A program made the position numbers and the translations under genes. From Pseudomonas sp. GM21 (GTDB lineage: Bacteria; Pseudomonadota; Gammaproteobacteria; Pseudomonadales; Pseudomonadaceae): a DNA stretch of 63,695 nt. Below the pieces are notes generated by a model, which was not told the DNA's origin, made no database searches, and saw only the letters and a program-made list of their open reading frames with translations. This document shows positions 7,469 to 16,942 of the stretch, piece by piece. The stretch covers positions 1 to 63,695 of the forward strand of contig NZ_AKJS01000192.1 of assembly GCF_000282215.1 (NCBI RefSeq), in the 5' to 3' direction. Each line of letters begins with the position of its first letter. Position 1 is the stretch's first letter.

Positions 7469-8347
7469 TCAGGACTCCAGGGAACCGTCGAGAGTTTTCA
7501 GTGTGCCGTAAAGGTTCGGGCGGCGATCACGGAACGAACCCCACGCGCTGCGAATGTGCTCCAGCTCGTCGAGGTCAAAAGTGTGCACCAGAATACCTTC
7601 TTCGGTTTTGTTGAGCTCCTGAACTTTTTCGCCGAACTGGTTGGCGATGAACGACGAGCCATAGAAAGTAATGTCGTAGCCATCTTGCTCTTCGTTGCCG
7701 ATGCGGTTGCTGGCGATCAGCGGCATCAGGTTCGCACCGGCATGGCCCTGTTGTACGCGCTGCCAATGTTCACGGGAGGAGATGGTCTTGTCGTGTGGCT
7801 CGCTGCCGATGGCGGTCGGGTAGAACAGAATTTCCGCGCCTTGTAACGCCATGCTGCGTGCGCATTCGGGAAACCACTGGTCCCAGCAGATACCCACGCC
7901 GATTTTCGCATAACGGGTGTTCCACACTTTGAAACCGGTATCGCCCGGGTTGAAGTAATACTTCTCGTGGTAACCAGGGCCATCCGGGATATGGCTTTTA
8001 CGATAAATCCCGAGATTGGAGCCGTCGGCATCGATTATCGCGATGCTGTTAAAACGCGCGCGACCGGCCAATTCATAGAAGCTGATCGGTAGCACCACTT
8101 GCAGCTCTTTGGCGACTTTCTGGAAGTGCTTGATGGCAACGTTGTCTTCAACGGTCGTGGCCAGTTGCAGGTAATCCGGGTTCGGCTTCTGGCAGAAGTA
8201 CGGGGCCTCGAAAAGCTCCTGAATCAAAATGATCTGCGCCCCCTTGGCCGCCGCTTCACGGACCAGCTTCTCAGCGGTTTCGATATTGGCTTCAAGGTCC
8301 CAGGAACAGGCCATCTGGGTAGCGGCGACGGTAACGATACGGCTCAT
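7469..8347 (-). CDS. aguB: N-carbamoylputrescine amidase
   Basis: The 292-residue nitrilase-superfamily enzyme converts N-carbamoylputrescine to putrescine, CO2 and ammonia. The catalytic triad is visible: Glu 44 (IQELFEAPYF), Lys 117 (YRKSHIPDG) and Cys 154 (GVGICWDQWFPE). The start MSRIVTVAATQ at 8347 follows AGGAG and fits the family; the longer upstream frame does not. Its position before aguA gives a complete agmatine-to-putrescine unit. Confidence 0.95.
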   Translation of the reverse strand: MSRIVTVAATQMACSWDLEANIETAEKLVREAAAKGAQIILIQELFEAPYFCQKPNPDYLQLATTVEDNVAIKHFQKVAKELQVVLPISFYELAGRARFNSIAIIDADGSNLGIYRKSHIPDGPGYHEKYYFNPGDTGFKVWNTRYAKIGVGICWDQWFPECARSMALQGAEILFYPTAIGSEPHDKTISSREHWQRVQQGHAGANLMPLIASNRIGNEEQDGYDITFYGSSFIANQFGEKVQELNKTEEGILVHTFDLDELEHIRSAWGSFRDRRPNLYGTLKTLDGSLES

Positions 8348-8547
8348 GAATCGGCTCCTGAGCAAGGCTTGGGGTCGAGTGTGGCATCGACCCATGACAG
8401 AAATGGGAAGCACTGACTGTGGATCGACCATAGCGAGGCAGTGATGACTTTATAGACGATAAATATCGACTTTAGAAGCCAGAAACATGCCATCTGTCAT
8501 ATTTTTTTGCGCAAACGCCGATATCTATCGAGTTTTCACCGTACCAA

Positions 8548-8637
8548 TGTGGGAGCGAGCCTGCTCGCGATAGCGGTCGAACATTCAACATTGTTGTCGA
8601 CTGATCTTGCCCCATCGCGAGCAGGCTCGCTCCCACA
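8548..8637. repeat. REP doublet (REPIN-like)
   Basis: Two inverted copies of a REP sequence (TGTGGGAGCGAGCCTGCTCG and its complement) flank about 40 bp. It sits just past the stop of the fusion gene at 8650 and between it and aguB. Confidence 0.85.
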
Positions 8638-8649
8638 GGAGAGATGTGT

Positions 8650-11562
8650 TTACAGGCCTTCTGCGAGCACCTTCGAGAGCATGTCGACAAAGAAATCCAC
8701 GCTCCGGCGCGAGGTCACCATCGGCGGTTTGATCTTGAGGACGTTGAGAAAGTCGCCGGTCGGTTGCATGAAGATCCCCAGTTCACGCAAGCGATCACAC
8801 AGCGCCGTGGTTTCTTCGGTCGCCGGCTCCAGTGTGTCGCGGTTGCGGATCAGTTCGACACCCAGATAGAAACCGGAGCCATGCACCGCACCCACTAGCG
8901 GATGAATATCGATCAGCGCTTCGAGGCGCTCCTTGAAATAGCCGCCCACCACCTGAGCGTTTTCCCAGAGCTTTTCTTCTTCCATCACATCCAGCACTGC
9001 CATGCCGATCTGGCAACTCACCGGACTGCCGCCCGCTGAAGAGAAGAAATAACCTTCGGCCTCCAGTGCTTCGGCAATTTCCCGACGCGTGATCACTGCG
9101 CCCAACGGCTGACCGTTGCCCATGCCTTTGGCCATGGTGATGATGTCCGGCACCACGCCCTGCTCTTCAAAGCCCCAGAAGAAATGGCCCATGCGCCCGT
9201 AACCGACCTGCACTTCGTCGGCGATGCACACGCCACCCTGTGCGCGAACCATTGCGTAGACCTGCTGCAAATAGCCCGGTGGCAACGAGATCCCGCCAGC
9301 ATTGCCGTACACCGGCTCGCAAATGAAACCGGCCAACTGACGCTTTTGCTCGGTGATTTTCGCGAGATTGTGCTCAACGCTGCGCACGTAATCCGGCGCG
9401 CTGTCCGGGCCACGGAACTCACCGCGATACGTATTCGGAGCGATGACCGGATGCACCCAATCGGGACGGCTGCTCAAGGCCTTGGGGTTGTCGGCAATCG
9501 ACGTTGACACCGCATCGGCGCCCACCGTCCAGCCGTGATAGGCCTCCAGCACGCTGAGCATGTCGCGCCCGCCGCTGTAAGCCCATGCCAGGCGAATCGC
9601 CAGATCGTTGGCCTCGCTGCCGCTGTTTACCAGGAATACGCGGTCCATGGAGTCCGGCGCCAACTTCAGCAAACGCTCGGAAAACTCGGCGACCGCTGCA
9701 TAGTTGAAGCGCGAATTGGTGTTGAGCAACGACCATTGACGACTGGCGACTGCCGACATGCGCGGATGGCCATGGCCGAGTACCGCGACGTTATTGAGCA
9801 TGTCGAGGTAGGAACGGCCCTGCATGTCGATGAGGTGGTTGCGCCAGCCGCGTTCGATGCGCGGCGGGTCGACGTAATAGTGCTTCTGGGTACGGGCAAA
9901 ACTGGCGCTGCGACGCGCCAGCAAAGTCTGCGAATCGAGTTCCTCTTGCGCATCACAAGCCAGTCCCAGCAACGCGGCCGGCGACGGGCACAAGGCTTGC
10001 CAGGCCAAGGCGCGAGAAGGTGTGCAAAAAAACGGTGCATTGAAAGCAGTGCCTCGGCACATCTGCACGATCAGCGGTCCGCTGACCGAGCCCAACACCT
10101 GACCTTTGACCAGCGCCGCGCCAGTGTGCAGCGACGGTGTCACACCCCACAACCGCACGCTCAATTGCGGGCCGTCCAGTTGCAGCACGCCCGCCGACGG
10201 TTGATGAACCACACCGGCAAACGGTGATTCGACCGCCGTACCGTGGGGCACTCGCAACTCGACGTGCAACGGGCACGTGTCGGGTTCGGCCGCACTGTCT
10301 GGCTGAGTCCGCGACAATCGATACTGCCCATATCGACTGGCTGCCAGACCGTGAGTCTGCGCAGCTTGCGTCAGCAACTGCTGATCAATCCCCTCCTGCT
10401 CCCAGTTACCCGCCTCGAAATGCGGGCTGAGGACACCCAGATCAATCAAGGCAAACTCTCGTCCCACCAGGCTCGGCAGCAACGGTGCGAAACCTTCACT
10501 GCCAATACTCGGCAGGCTCTGGCCAACCGACGTCAGAATGGCCGCCTCCATCAATTCCAGCGGTACCGACGTGGCCACGCGGAAAATTTCCCACTCATGG
10601 GTCAGGTTGTCACGGCTGTACTGGTTGCCCGGATCAATGCTGACCTGCTGCTCGCCGCTGAGCACCAACACCGCCGCACGCGCGACGATCAACGGCCAGA
10701 GCGCCTGTAGTTCTGCCGGCTGCAACGGATTGACCGCGTGATAGGCCTCAATCGCCGGCAAAATGTAGAACGGATCGCTGTTGGCGTGATGCAGTAACGC
10801 CGCGCACGTCACCGAAAGATCAGTAATGCGCCAGGTGCGGACCAGGTCGCCGAAATCGATCACGCCCTGCAATTGCCATTGGCGTTGCGAATCCCGCTGC
10901 CAGACCACGTTGTCGTCGGTGATGTCCATGTGAATGGCCTGCACCGGCAACTTGTCCACCAACGGTTGCAGATGACGCTCGGCGCGTTCGGCGGCATCGG
11001 CGATCACCCGGCGTTGCGCGTCGTCCTTGATGACCGGCAGCAAATGGCCGATCAAAGCATTGGCGTGGCGGGCATCCCACTGCAACGTGCGCTCAAGGCC
11101 CGGATGTTCAAAAACGGCCAGCGCCAGGTCCATTTCACCGCATAGCTGGCCGAAACCGGCTACTACGGCTCCCGGCAGATGATCCAGGTGGGTGAGCGAT
11201 TGGCCTTCGATGTAGTCAAGCAGGCGCACGTGCACCGATTGGCCCGCGACGTCCAGCGTGAGCAGATCAGCACCGTTTTTGGCCGGGATCACTCGCGGCA
11301 CCTTCACCCCGGACTGCTCGCCCAGATGCTTAAGCCCCGCATGCTGGGCGTGCAGTTCCAGCGCCGCATAATCGCCACGGCAGATTTTCAGGACGAATCG
11401 CCCCCGGTCGCTGTCGACGCGAAAGTTGAGATCCTGCTGGCTGCCAAGAGCCTGCAACGTCCCGCTCAGCCCGTAATGCCCTTCCAGCAGCTCAAGCGCT
11501 TGCTGCGCAGACACTATCGGGCTAGGCAAACTGGCGCGGTGAATCAACGTGGCGAGCGGCAT
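8650..11562 (-). CDS. fusion protein: aminoglycoside-phosphotransferase-like kinase, M23-like domain, class III aminotransferase
   Basis: The 970-residue protein has three parts. Residues ~25-300 are an APH/choline-kinase-like domain with catalytic HMDITDDN (211-218) and DFGD (236-239). Residues ~430-530 look like a degenerate M23/lipoyl-like beta domain (SPFAGVVHQPSAGVL, then LHTGAALVKGQVLGSV). Residues ~560-970 are a PLP-dependent class III aminotransferase with ADEVQVGYGR and the PLP lysine 812 in TMAKGMGNGQPLG. The outer domains resemble the pairing of hydroxylysine kinase with phospho-hydroxylysine/phosphoethanolamine phospho-lyase, so phosphorylating an amino alcohol and then eliminating phosphate and ammonia is plausible. 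This is inference. It sits upstream of aguBA, separated by a REP doublet and about 200 bp, so an amine substrate would fit. Confidence 0.88.
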   Translation of the reverse strand: MPLATLIHRASLPSPIVSAQQALELLEGHYGLSGTLQALGSQQDLNFRVDSDRGRFVLKICRGDYAALELHAQHAGLKHLGEQSGVKVPRVIPAKNGADLLTLDVAGQSVHVRLLDYIEGQSLTHLDHLPGAVVAGFGQLCGEMDLALAVFEHPGLERTLQWDARHANALIGHLLPVIKDDAQRRVIADAAERAERHLQPLVDKLPVQAIHMDITDDNVVWQRDSQRQWQLQGVIDFGDLVRTWRITDLSVTCAALLHHANSDPFYILPAIEAYHAVNPLQPAELQALWPLIVARAAVLVLSGEQQVSIDPGNQYSRDNLTHEWEIFRVATSVPLELMEAAILTSVGQSLPSIGSEGFAPLLPSLVGREFALIDLGVLSPHFEAGNWEQEGIDQQLLTQAAQTHGLAASRYGQYRLSRTQPDSAAEPDTCPLHVELRVPHGTAVESPFAGVVHQPSAGVLQLDGPQLSVRLWGVTPSLHTGAALVKGQVLGSVSGPLIVQMCRGTAFNAPFFCTPSRALAWQALCPSPAALLGLACDAQEELDSQTLLARRSASFARTQKHYYVDPPRIERGWRNHLIDMQGRSYLDMLNNVAVLGHGHPRMSAVASRQWSLLNTNSRFNYAAVAEFSERLLKLAPDSMDRVFLVNSGSEANDLAIRLAWAYSGGRDMLSVLEAYHGWTVGADAVSTSIADNPKALSSRPDWVHPVIAPNTYRGEFRGPDSAPDYVRSVEHNLAKITEQKRQLAGFICEPVYGNAGGISLPPGYLQQVYAMVRAQGGVCIADEVQVGYGRMGHFFWGFEEQGVVPDIITMAKGMGNGQPLGAVITRREIAEALEAEGYFFSSAGGSPVSCQIGMAVLDVMEEEKLWENAQVVGGYFKERLEALIDIHPLVGAVHGSGFYLGVELIRNRDTLEPATEETTALCDRLRELGIFMQPTGDFLNVLKIKPPMVTSRRSVDFFVDMLSKVLAEGL

Positions 11563-11734
11563 ACAACGACCTCTGAAATGTTATTAGGCGCTTATATCGC
11601 CACTGCATCGATCGATAATCAACCCCCCGTTGACGCTGTGAATCTCAAATACGACCAACAACCCTCTTGCACCACCCCGCTCCTGCCGACAAGCTATGCT
11701 CATCCACTTGTCTTACGAAAAAAGGCTGGCCAAC

Positions 11735-12817
11735 ATGCGTATTCTCATCACCGGCGGTGCCGGTTTCATTGGCTCTGCCCTGATTCGTCACCTGATCCGG
11801 AACACGGGGCACGAAGTGCTCAACCTGGACAAACTGACCTACGCCGGCAATCTCGAATCGTTGACCAGCATTGCCTCCGACACCCGCTATGAATTCGTGC
11901 AAGCCGATATCGTCGATCAGGCGGCCGTGAGCGCAATCCTGGCGCGTTTCCAGCCGCACGCGATCATGCACCTGGCGGCCGAATCCCATGTAGATCGTTC
12001 CATCGACGGTCCTTCGGATTTCATTCAAACCAACATCGTCGGCACCTACAGCCTGCTGGAAGCAACCCGCGCCTACTGGCAGACCCTGGCCGAACCTGAA
12101 AAAAGCGCCTTCCGTTTCCATCACATCTCCACCGATGAGGTCTATGGCGACCTGCACGGCGTCGACGATCTGTTCACCGAAACCACGCCCTACGCGCCAA
12201 GCTCGCCGTATTCCGCCAGCAAAGCGGCGTCCGACCACCTGGTCCGCGCCTGGCAACGCACCTACGGCTTGCCGGTATTGCTGACCAATTGCTCGAACAA
12301 CTACGGGCCGTTCCACTTCCCCGAGAAACTGATCCCGCTGGTGATCCTCAACGCTCTGGCAGGCAAACCGCTGCCGGTATACGGCAACGGCCTGCAAGTG
12401 CGTGACTGGTTGTTCGTCGAGGATCACGCCCGCGCGCTGCTCAAAGTGGTCACCGAAGGGGTGGTCGGCGAGACGTACAACATCGGCGGTCACAACGAAC
12501 AGAAAAACATCGACGTGGTGCGTGGCATCTGCACCCTGCTCGAAGAACTGGCGCCGCAAAAACCGGAAGGCGTGGCGCATTTCGCCGATTTGATCACCTT
12601 CGTCCAGGACCGCCCCGGTCACGACCAGCGCTACGCCATCGACGCCAGCAAGATCCAACGCGAACTCGGATGGGTACCCGAAGAAACCTTCGAAACCGGC
12701 CTGCGCAAAACCGTTCAGTGGTATCTGGATAACCTGGAGTGGTGCCACCGTGTTCAGGACGGCAGCTATCAGGGCGAACGACTGGGCGCCATCACTACCA
12801 AGGAACTGCTCGCATGA
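11735..12817 (+). CDS. rmlB: dTDP-glucose 4,6-dehydratase
   Basis: The 360-residue SDR enzyme converts dTDP-glucose to dTDP-4-keto-6-deoxyglucose, the second step to dTDP-L-rhamnose. Landmarks are the NAD-binding GGAGFIGS near the N-terminus, HLAAESHVDRSI, and the catalytic Tyr-x3-Lys in YSASKAASDHL. I chose ATG 11735 because the earlier in-frame ATG adds 13 residues before MRILITGG, where RmlB proteins begin. It opens a four-gene operon whose junctions all overlap by ATGA. Confidence 0.95.
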   Translation: MRILITGGAGFIGSALIRHLIRNTGHEVLNLDKLTYAGNLESLTSIASDTRYEFVQADIVDQAAVSAILARFQPHAIMHLAAESHVDRSIDGPSDFIQTNIVGTYSLLEATRAYWQTLAEPEKSAFRFHHISTDEVYGDLHGVDDLFTETTPYAPSSPYSASKAASDHLVRAWQRTYGLPVLLTNCSNNYGPFHFPEKLIPLVILNALAGKPLPVYGNGLQVRDWLFVEDHARALLKVVTEGVVGETYNIGGHNEQKNIDVVRGICTLLEELAPQKPEGVAHFADLITFVQDRPGHDQRYAIDASKIQRELGWVPEETFETGLRKTVQWYLDNLEWCHRVQDGSYQGERLGAITTKELLA

Positions 12818-13689
12818 TGAAAGGCATAGTATTGGCAGGCGGTTCGGGTACGCGTTTGCACCCGATCACGCTTGGCGTATCGAAACAGCTGTTGCCGGTC
12901 TATGACAAGCCGATGATCTACTACCCGATCTCGGTACTGATGCTGGCCGGCATCAAGGACATCCTGCTGATTTCCACACCTCAGGATCTGCCGCAGTACC
13001 GCAACCTGTTGGGCGACGGCAGTCAGTTCGGGGTCAATTTCAGCTACGCCGAACAACCGTCGCCGGACGGTCTGGCCCAGGCTTTTTTGATAGGCGAAGA
13101 ATTTATTGGCGACGATCCGGTGTGCCTGATCCTCGGCGACAACATCTTCCATGGTCAGCACTTCGGTGATCAGTTGAAAAACGCGGCAAAACGCCCTTCT
13201 GGCGCGACCGTGTTCGGCTACTGGGTCAACGACCCCGAACGCTTTGGCGTGATTGATTTCGACGGCGAAGGCCGTGCCTTGTCGATCGAAGAGAAGCCGA
13301 AAAAACCGAAATCCAGCTACGCCGTCACTGGGCTGTATTTCTACGACAACGACGTGATCGACATCGCCAAGGCCGTGAAACCCTCGCCTCGCGGCGAACT
13401 GGAAATCACCGACGTCAATAACGCCTACCTCCAACGCGGCGATTTGCAGGTCGAGCGTTTTGGTCGCGGTTTCGCCTGGCTGGATACCGGCACCCACGAC
13501 AGCCTGCTCGAAGCCTCTCAGTACGTGCAGACCATCGAGCATCGCCAAGGCCTGAAAGTTGCATGCCTGGAAGAGATTGCCTACGAGAATGGCTGGATCA
13601 GCCGCGAGCTTCTGCTCGAGCGCGCCAGTTATTTCGGCAAGACCGGTTACGGCCAATACCTCTTCAAGTTGGTGGGGGAAGAACAATGA
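12814..13689 (+). CDS. rmlA: glucose-1-phosphate thymidylyltransferase
   Basis: The 291-residue nucleotidyltransferase makes dTDP-glucose from glucose-1-phosphate and dTTP, the first step of the rhamnose pathway. The N-terminal GIVLAGGSGTRLHPIT is the nucleotide-binding loop, and DNIFHG and EITDVNNAYL are conserved in RmlA. The start overlaps the rmlB stop; two adjacent ATG codons (12814, 12817) are both possible. Confidence 0.95.
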   Translation: MMKGIVLAGGSGTRLHPITLGVSKQLLPVYDKPMIYYPISVLMLAGIKDILLISTPQDLPQYRNLLGDGSQFGVNFSYAEQPSPDGLAQAFLIGEEFIGDDPVCLILGDNIFHGQHFGDQLKNAAKRPSGATVFGYWVNDPERFGVIDFDGEGRALSIEEKPKKPKSSYAVTGLYFYDNDVIDIAKAVKPSPRGELEITDVNNAYLQRGDLQVERFGRGFAWLDTGTHDSLLEASQYVQTIEHRQGLKVACLEEIAYENGWISRELLLERASYFGKTGYGQYLFKLVGEEQ

Positions 13690-14231
13690 AGGTGACTGAA
13701 ACCGCCTTGCCCGGTGTATTGATCATCGAGCCCAAAGTCTTCGGTGACGAGCGCGGCTTTTTCTACGAAAGCTTCAATGCCAAGGCGTTCGAAGATGCAA
13801 CGGGGCTGAACACCCAGTTCGTTCAGGACAACCACTCCCGATCCCAGAAGGGCGTGTTGCGTGGTCTGCACTACCAACTGCAAAACACCCAAGGGAAACT
13901 GGTGCGCGTGACCGTCGGTGAAGTGCTCGATGTGGCGGTAGACATCCGTCGCAGTTCGCCGAATTTCGGCAAATGGGAGGCGGTGCGGTTGTCCGCCGAC
14001 AACCACAGGCAACTCTGGGTGCCCGAAGGCTTTGCCCACGGGTTTGTCGTGCTCAGCGACTTTGCCGAGTTCCTCTACAAGACCACGGATTACTACACAC
14101 CGTCTGCCGAACGCAGCATTCGTTGGGACGATCCGACCCTCGCCATTGATTGGCAACTGGAAGAAGCCCCACAGTTGTCGGCCAAGGATCAGAACAGTCA
14201 GCTCTTTTTAGAGGCTGATCTGTTTCCATGA
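13686..14231 (+). CDS. rmlC: dTDP-4-dehydrorhamnose 3,5-epimerase
   Basis: The 181-residue cupin-fold epimerase acts third in dTDP-L-rhamnose synthesis. It shows DERGFFYESFN, the active-site GVLRGLHYQ with the catalytic His, and WVPEGFAHGFVVLS. The ATG overlaps the rmlA stop and the TGA overlaps the rmlD start, so all four enzymes are translationally coupled. Confidence 0.95.
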   Translation: MKVTETALPGVLIIEPKVFGDERGFFYESFNAKAFEDATGLNTQFVQDNHSRSQKGVLRGLHYQLQNTQGKLVRVTVGEVLDVAVDIRRSSPNFGKWEAVRLSADNHRQLWVPEGFAHGFVVLSDFAEFLYKTTDYYTPSAERSIRWDDPTLAIDWQLEEAPQLSAKDQNSQLFLEADLFP

Positions 14232-15097
14232 GAATACTCATCAGTGGTCAAAACGGTCAGGTCTCCCGTGAGTTGCAGCGTCGCCTGGGTGATGTCGGTG
14301 AATTGATCGTGCTGGGGCGCGATCAGCTTGATCTGGCTCAACCGGAACAGATTCGTCGGCAGGTCCAGCGTGTTCGTCCCGACCTGATCATCAACGCGGC
14401 GGCTCACACGGCTGTCGATCAGGCGGAGAGCGAACCTGCGCAGGCATTTGCCATCAATGCGACCGGCCCGGGTGTATTGGCTGAAGAGGCGCTGGCGCTG
14501 GGCATCCCGTTGATTCATTACTCGACCGATTACGTGTTCGACGGCAGCAAGACCGCGCCTTACAACGAAGACGATGTGCCCAATCCGCTCGGCGTGTATG
14601 GCAAGAGCAAACGGGCCGGCGAACAGGCGATCACGGCGGTTCAAGGCCTGCACCTGATCTTGCGCACCAGCTGGGTTTACTCGACCCACGGCCGCAACTT
14701 CCTGCTGACCATGCAACGTCTGCTGCAAGAAAAACCGGAATTGCGCATTGTCGCTGACCAGATCGGCGCGCCCACCTGGGCTGGCACGATTGCCGAAAGC
14801 ACCCTCGCCCTGATTGAACGCTGGCAAGCGGGACAGGCCGGTGCCTGGGGCACGTATCACCTCACAGCTCAGGGTGAAACATCATGGTTCGGCTTCGCCC
14901 AGGCCATTGGCGATGCGCTTCGGGAACAGGGTAAGCCGTGCGCCAACCTGCTGCCGATTCCGTCCAGCGACTACCCGACACCCGCAGCCCGGCCACTGAA
15001 CTCTCGCCTCGATTGCAGTCGTCTGCAGCGCGAATGGGGCGTCTGTCAGCCTGACTGGCAAACTGCGCTGCGCGAGTGTCTTGCCGGGCAAGCCTAG
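14228..15097 (+). CDS. rmlD: dTDP-4-dehydrorhamnose reductase
   Basis: The 289-residue SDR enzyme reduces dTDP-4-keto-rhamnose with NAD(P)H to dTDP-L-rhamnose, used for lipopolysaccharide, rhamnolipid or other glycans. Landmarks are ISGQNGQVSREL at the N-terminus, INAAAHTAVDQAE, YSTDYVFDGS, and the Tyr-x3-Lys in YGKSKRAGEQ. It is the last gene of rmlBACD. The next gene starts 30 bp on and has an unrelated role. Confidence 0.95.
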   Translation: MRILISGQNGQVSRELQRRLGDVGELIVLGRDQLDLAQPEQIRRQVQRVRPDLIINAAAHTAVDQAESEPAQAFAINATGPGVLAEEALALGIPLIHYSTDYVFDGSKTAPYNEDDVPNPLGVYGKSKRAGEQAITAVQGLHLILRTSWVYSTHGRNFLLTMQRLLQEKPELRIVADQIGAPTWAGTIAESTLALIERWQAGQAGAWGTYHLTAQGETSWFGFAQAIGDALREQGKPCANLLPIPSSDYPTPAARPLNSRLDCSRLQREWGVCQPDWQTALRECLAGQA

Positions 15098-15127
15098 GCA
15101 TAATGCGCCTGTACCCCCAGGCGCCCG

Positions 15128-16942
15128 ATGCTCATGACTCCAACCCTCCCTCGCAGACCCCGCTGGCGCAGCCTCGCCCTGCTGGCGCTGTGCCTGGCGC
15201 CGTTACTGTGGCCGCTGGAGCATTTGGCCGAGCGTTACTATCGCAGCGAACTGGCCGGGCAGAACCGTCAGACCCTCGACCTGTACGTCGCCAACCTGTT
15301 GGGCACGCTGCACCGTTATGAGGTCTTGCCGCAAATCCTCGGCGACCTGCCGGCCCTGCGTGCGGTACTCGGCGCGCCCGATGATGGCGTCACCCAAGGC
15401 AATGCCAATCGCTTACTGAAAAACATCAGCACCCAAACCGGTGCCGAAGTCATGTACTTGATGGACACGAGCGGCAAGACGCTGGCGGCATCCAACTGGG
15501 ACAAGCACGACAGTTTCGTCGGGCGTAATTTTTCTTTCCGGCCCTATTTCAGCGAAGCCATGGCCGGGCGACTCGGACGGTTTTTCGGCTTGGGCACAAC
15601 CTCGGCCAAACGCGGCTATTTCTTTGCCGCCGCAGTTCGCAATGGCGAAAAGGTCATCGGCGTGCTGGTGGTCAAAGTCGACTTGGACCACACCGAAAGC
15701 CTGTGGGGAAAAACCCCGGAGCAGCTGCTGCTGACCGACCAAAACGGTGTGGTCATTCTCACGTCGCGGCCGGAGTGGCGCTTTCGCTCAACCCGCCCGT
15801 TGACCGAAGAAGAAAACAAGGCCATTACCGCGATTCAACCGTACCCGACCCGCGATCCAAAACCGTTGAAGCTCAATCCCAATGCCTGGCTGACACAAAC
15901 GCGGCAGATCGCCGAAACCGGCTGGAACGTCAGCATCCTCGCCCCGCGCACCTTGATCAACCGCCCTGTCCGCACGGTGGTCGCCATCGGTGGCGCAGCG
16001 CTATTGGTGTTGATGCTGTTGCTCGGGCTGATGATGCAGCGCCGCCGTCATTACCTCGAGCGCATCGCCTTCGAAGCCAAGGCCAGGCGCGAACTGGAAG
16101 GCCGGGTCGCCGAGCGCACCAGCGACCTCGAAGGCCTGAACCGGCGCCTGAAACAGGAAGTGCTGGAGCGCGAACACGCCCAGCAGGAGTTGGTGCGCGC
16201 GCAGGATGATCTGGTCCAGGCCGGTAAATTATCAGCGTTGGGAACCATGTCGGCGAGCATCAGCCATGAGCTCAATCAGCCCCTGGCGGCGATTCGCAGC
16301 TACGCGGAAAACGCTGAAGTGCTGCTCGATCATCAACGCACCGACGATGCTCGCGGCAACCTCAAACTGATCAGCGAACTGACCGGGCGCATGGCCTCGA
16401 TCATCGCCCACCTGCGCGCCTTCGCCCGACGTGATCGCCATGCGCCGGAAAGCGTTGCGCTGCAACCGGCGCTGGATGACGCGCTGGCGTTGCTGGCCAA
16501 GCGCCGACGCAGCATGGAAGTCGAGCTGATCCGCGACTTGCCCGCCGCGACGCTGTGGGTCGAAGCCGGGGAAACGCGGCTGCGTCAGGTACTCGGCAAT
16601 CTGTTGGCCAACGCCCTCGATGCGCTGACTGAAAAAGGCCCGCCGCGTAAACTCTGGTTGAGTGCCCAATCCACCGCTGACGGCGTCAATCTGTACATTC
16701 GCGATAACGGCCCCGGCTTTTGCATGGAAGCCCTGGGGCGCGCCAGCGAACCTTTCTACACCACCAAGACCCGCACTCAAGGGCTCGGGCTGGGGTTGGC
16801 GATTTGCGAAACCCTGATGCGTGCCTTCGGTGGTGAACTGTCGTTCGCCAACCACAAGGAAGGCGGCGCCCTGATTACCCTGAAATTGCGCGCAGGCGCA
16901 CCGGGCGTGAGCCTGCAACCGTCCGAGGACCGAAGTGCATGA
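15128..16942 (+). CDS. dctB: DctB-type sensor histidine kinase
   Basis: The 604-residue inner-membrane kinase has a transmembrane segment at ~14-32, a periplasmic double-PAS (dCache) sensor of about 250 residues, a second segment at ~283-303 and a short coiled coil. The kinase core carries phosphoacceptor His 380 in SISHELNQPLAAIRSYAENA and ATP-binding motifs DNGPGF and GLGLGLAIC. This layout is that of DctB, which senses C4-dicarboxylates. The start at 15128 follows AGG; an ATG six bases on is also possible. It overlaps dctD by ATGA. No dctA or dctPQM transport gene lies nearby, so the actual ligand is open. Confidence 0.88.
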   Translation: MLMTPTLPRRPRWRSLALLALCLAPLLWPLEHLAERYYRSELAGQNRQTLDLYVANLLGTLHRYEVLPQILGDLPALRAVLGAPDDGVTQGNANRLLKNISTQTGAEVMYLMDTSGKTLAASNWDKHDSFVGRNFSFRPYFSEAMAGRLGRFFGLGTTSAKRGYFFAAAVRNGEKVIGVLVVKVDLDHTESLWGKTPEQLLLTDQNGVVILTSRPEWRFRSTRPLTEEENKAITAIQPYPTRDPKPLKLNPNAWLTQTRQIAETGWNVSILAPRTLINRPVRTVVAIGGAALLVLMLLLGLMMQRRRHYLERIAFEAKARRELEGRVAERTSDLEGLNRRLKQEVLEREHAQQELVRAQDDLVQAGKLSALGTMSASISHELNQPLAAIRSYAENAEVLLDHQRTDDARGNLKLISELTGRMASIIAHLRAFARRDRHAPESVALQPALDDALALLAKRRRSMEVELIRDLPAATLWVEAGETRLRQVLGNLLANALDALTEKGPPRKLWLSAQSTADGVNLYIRDNGPGFCMEALGRASEPFYTTKTRTQGLGLGLAICETLMRAFGGELSFANHKEGGALITLKLRAGAPGVSLQPSEDRSA

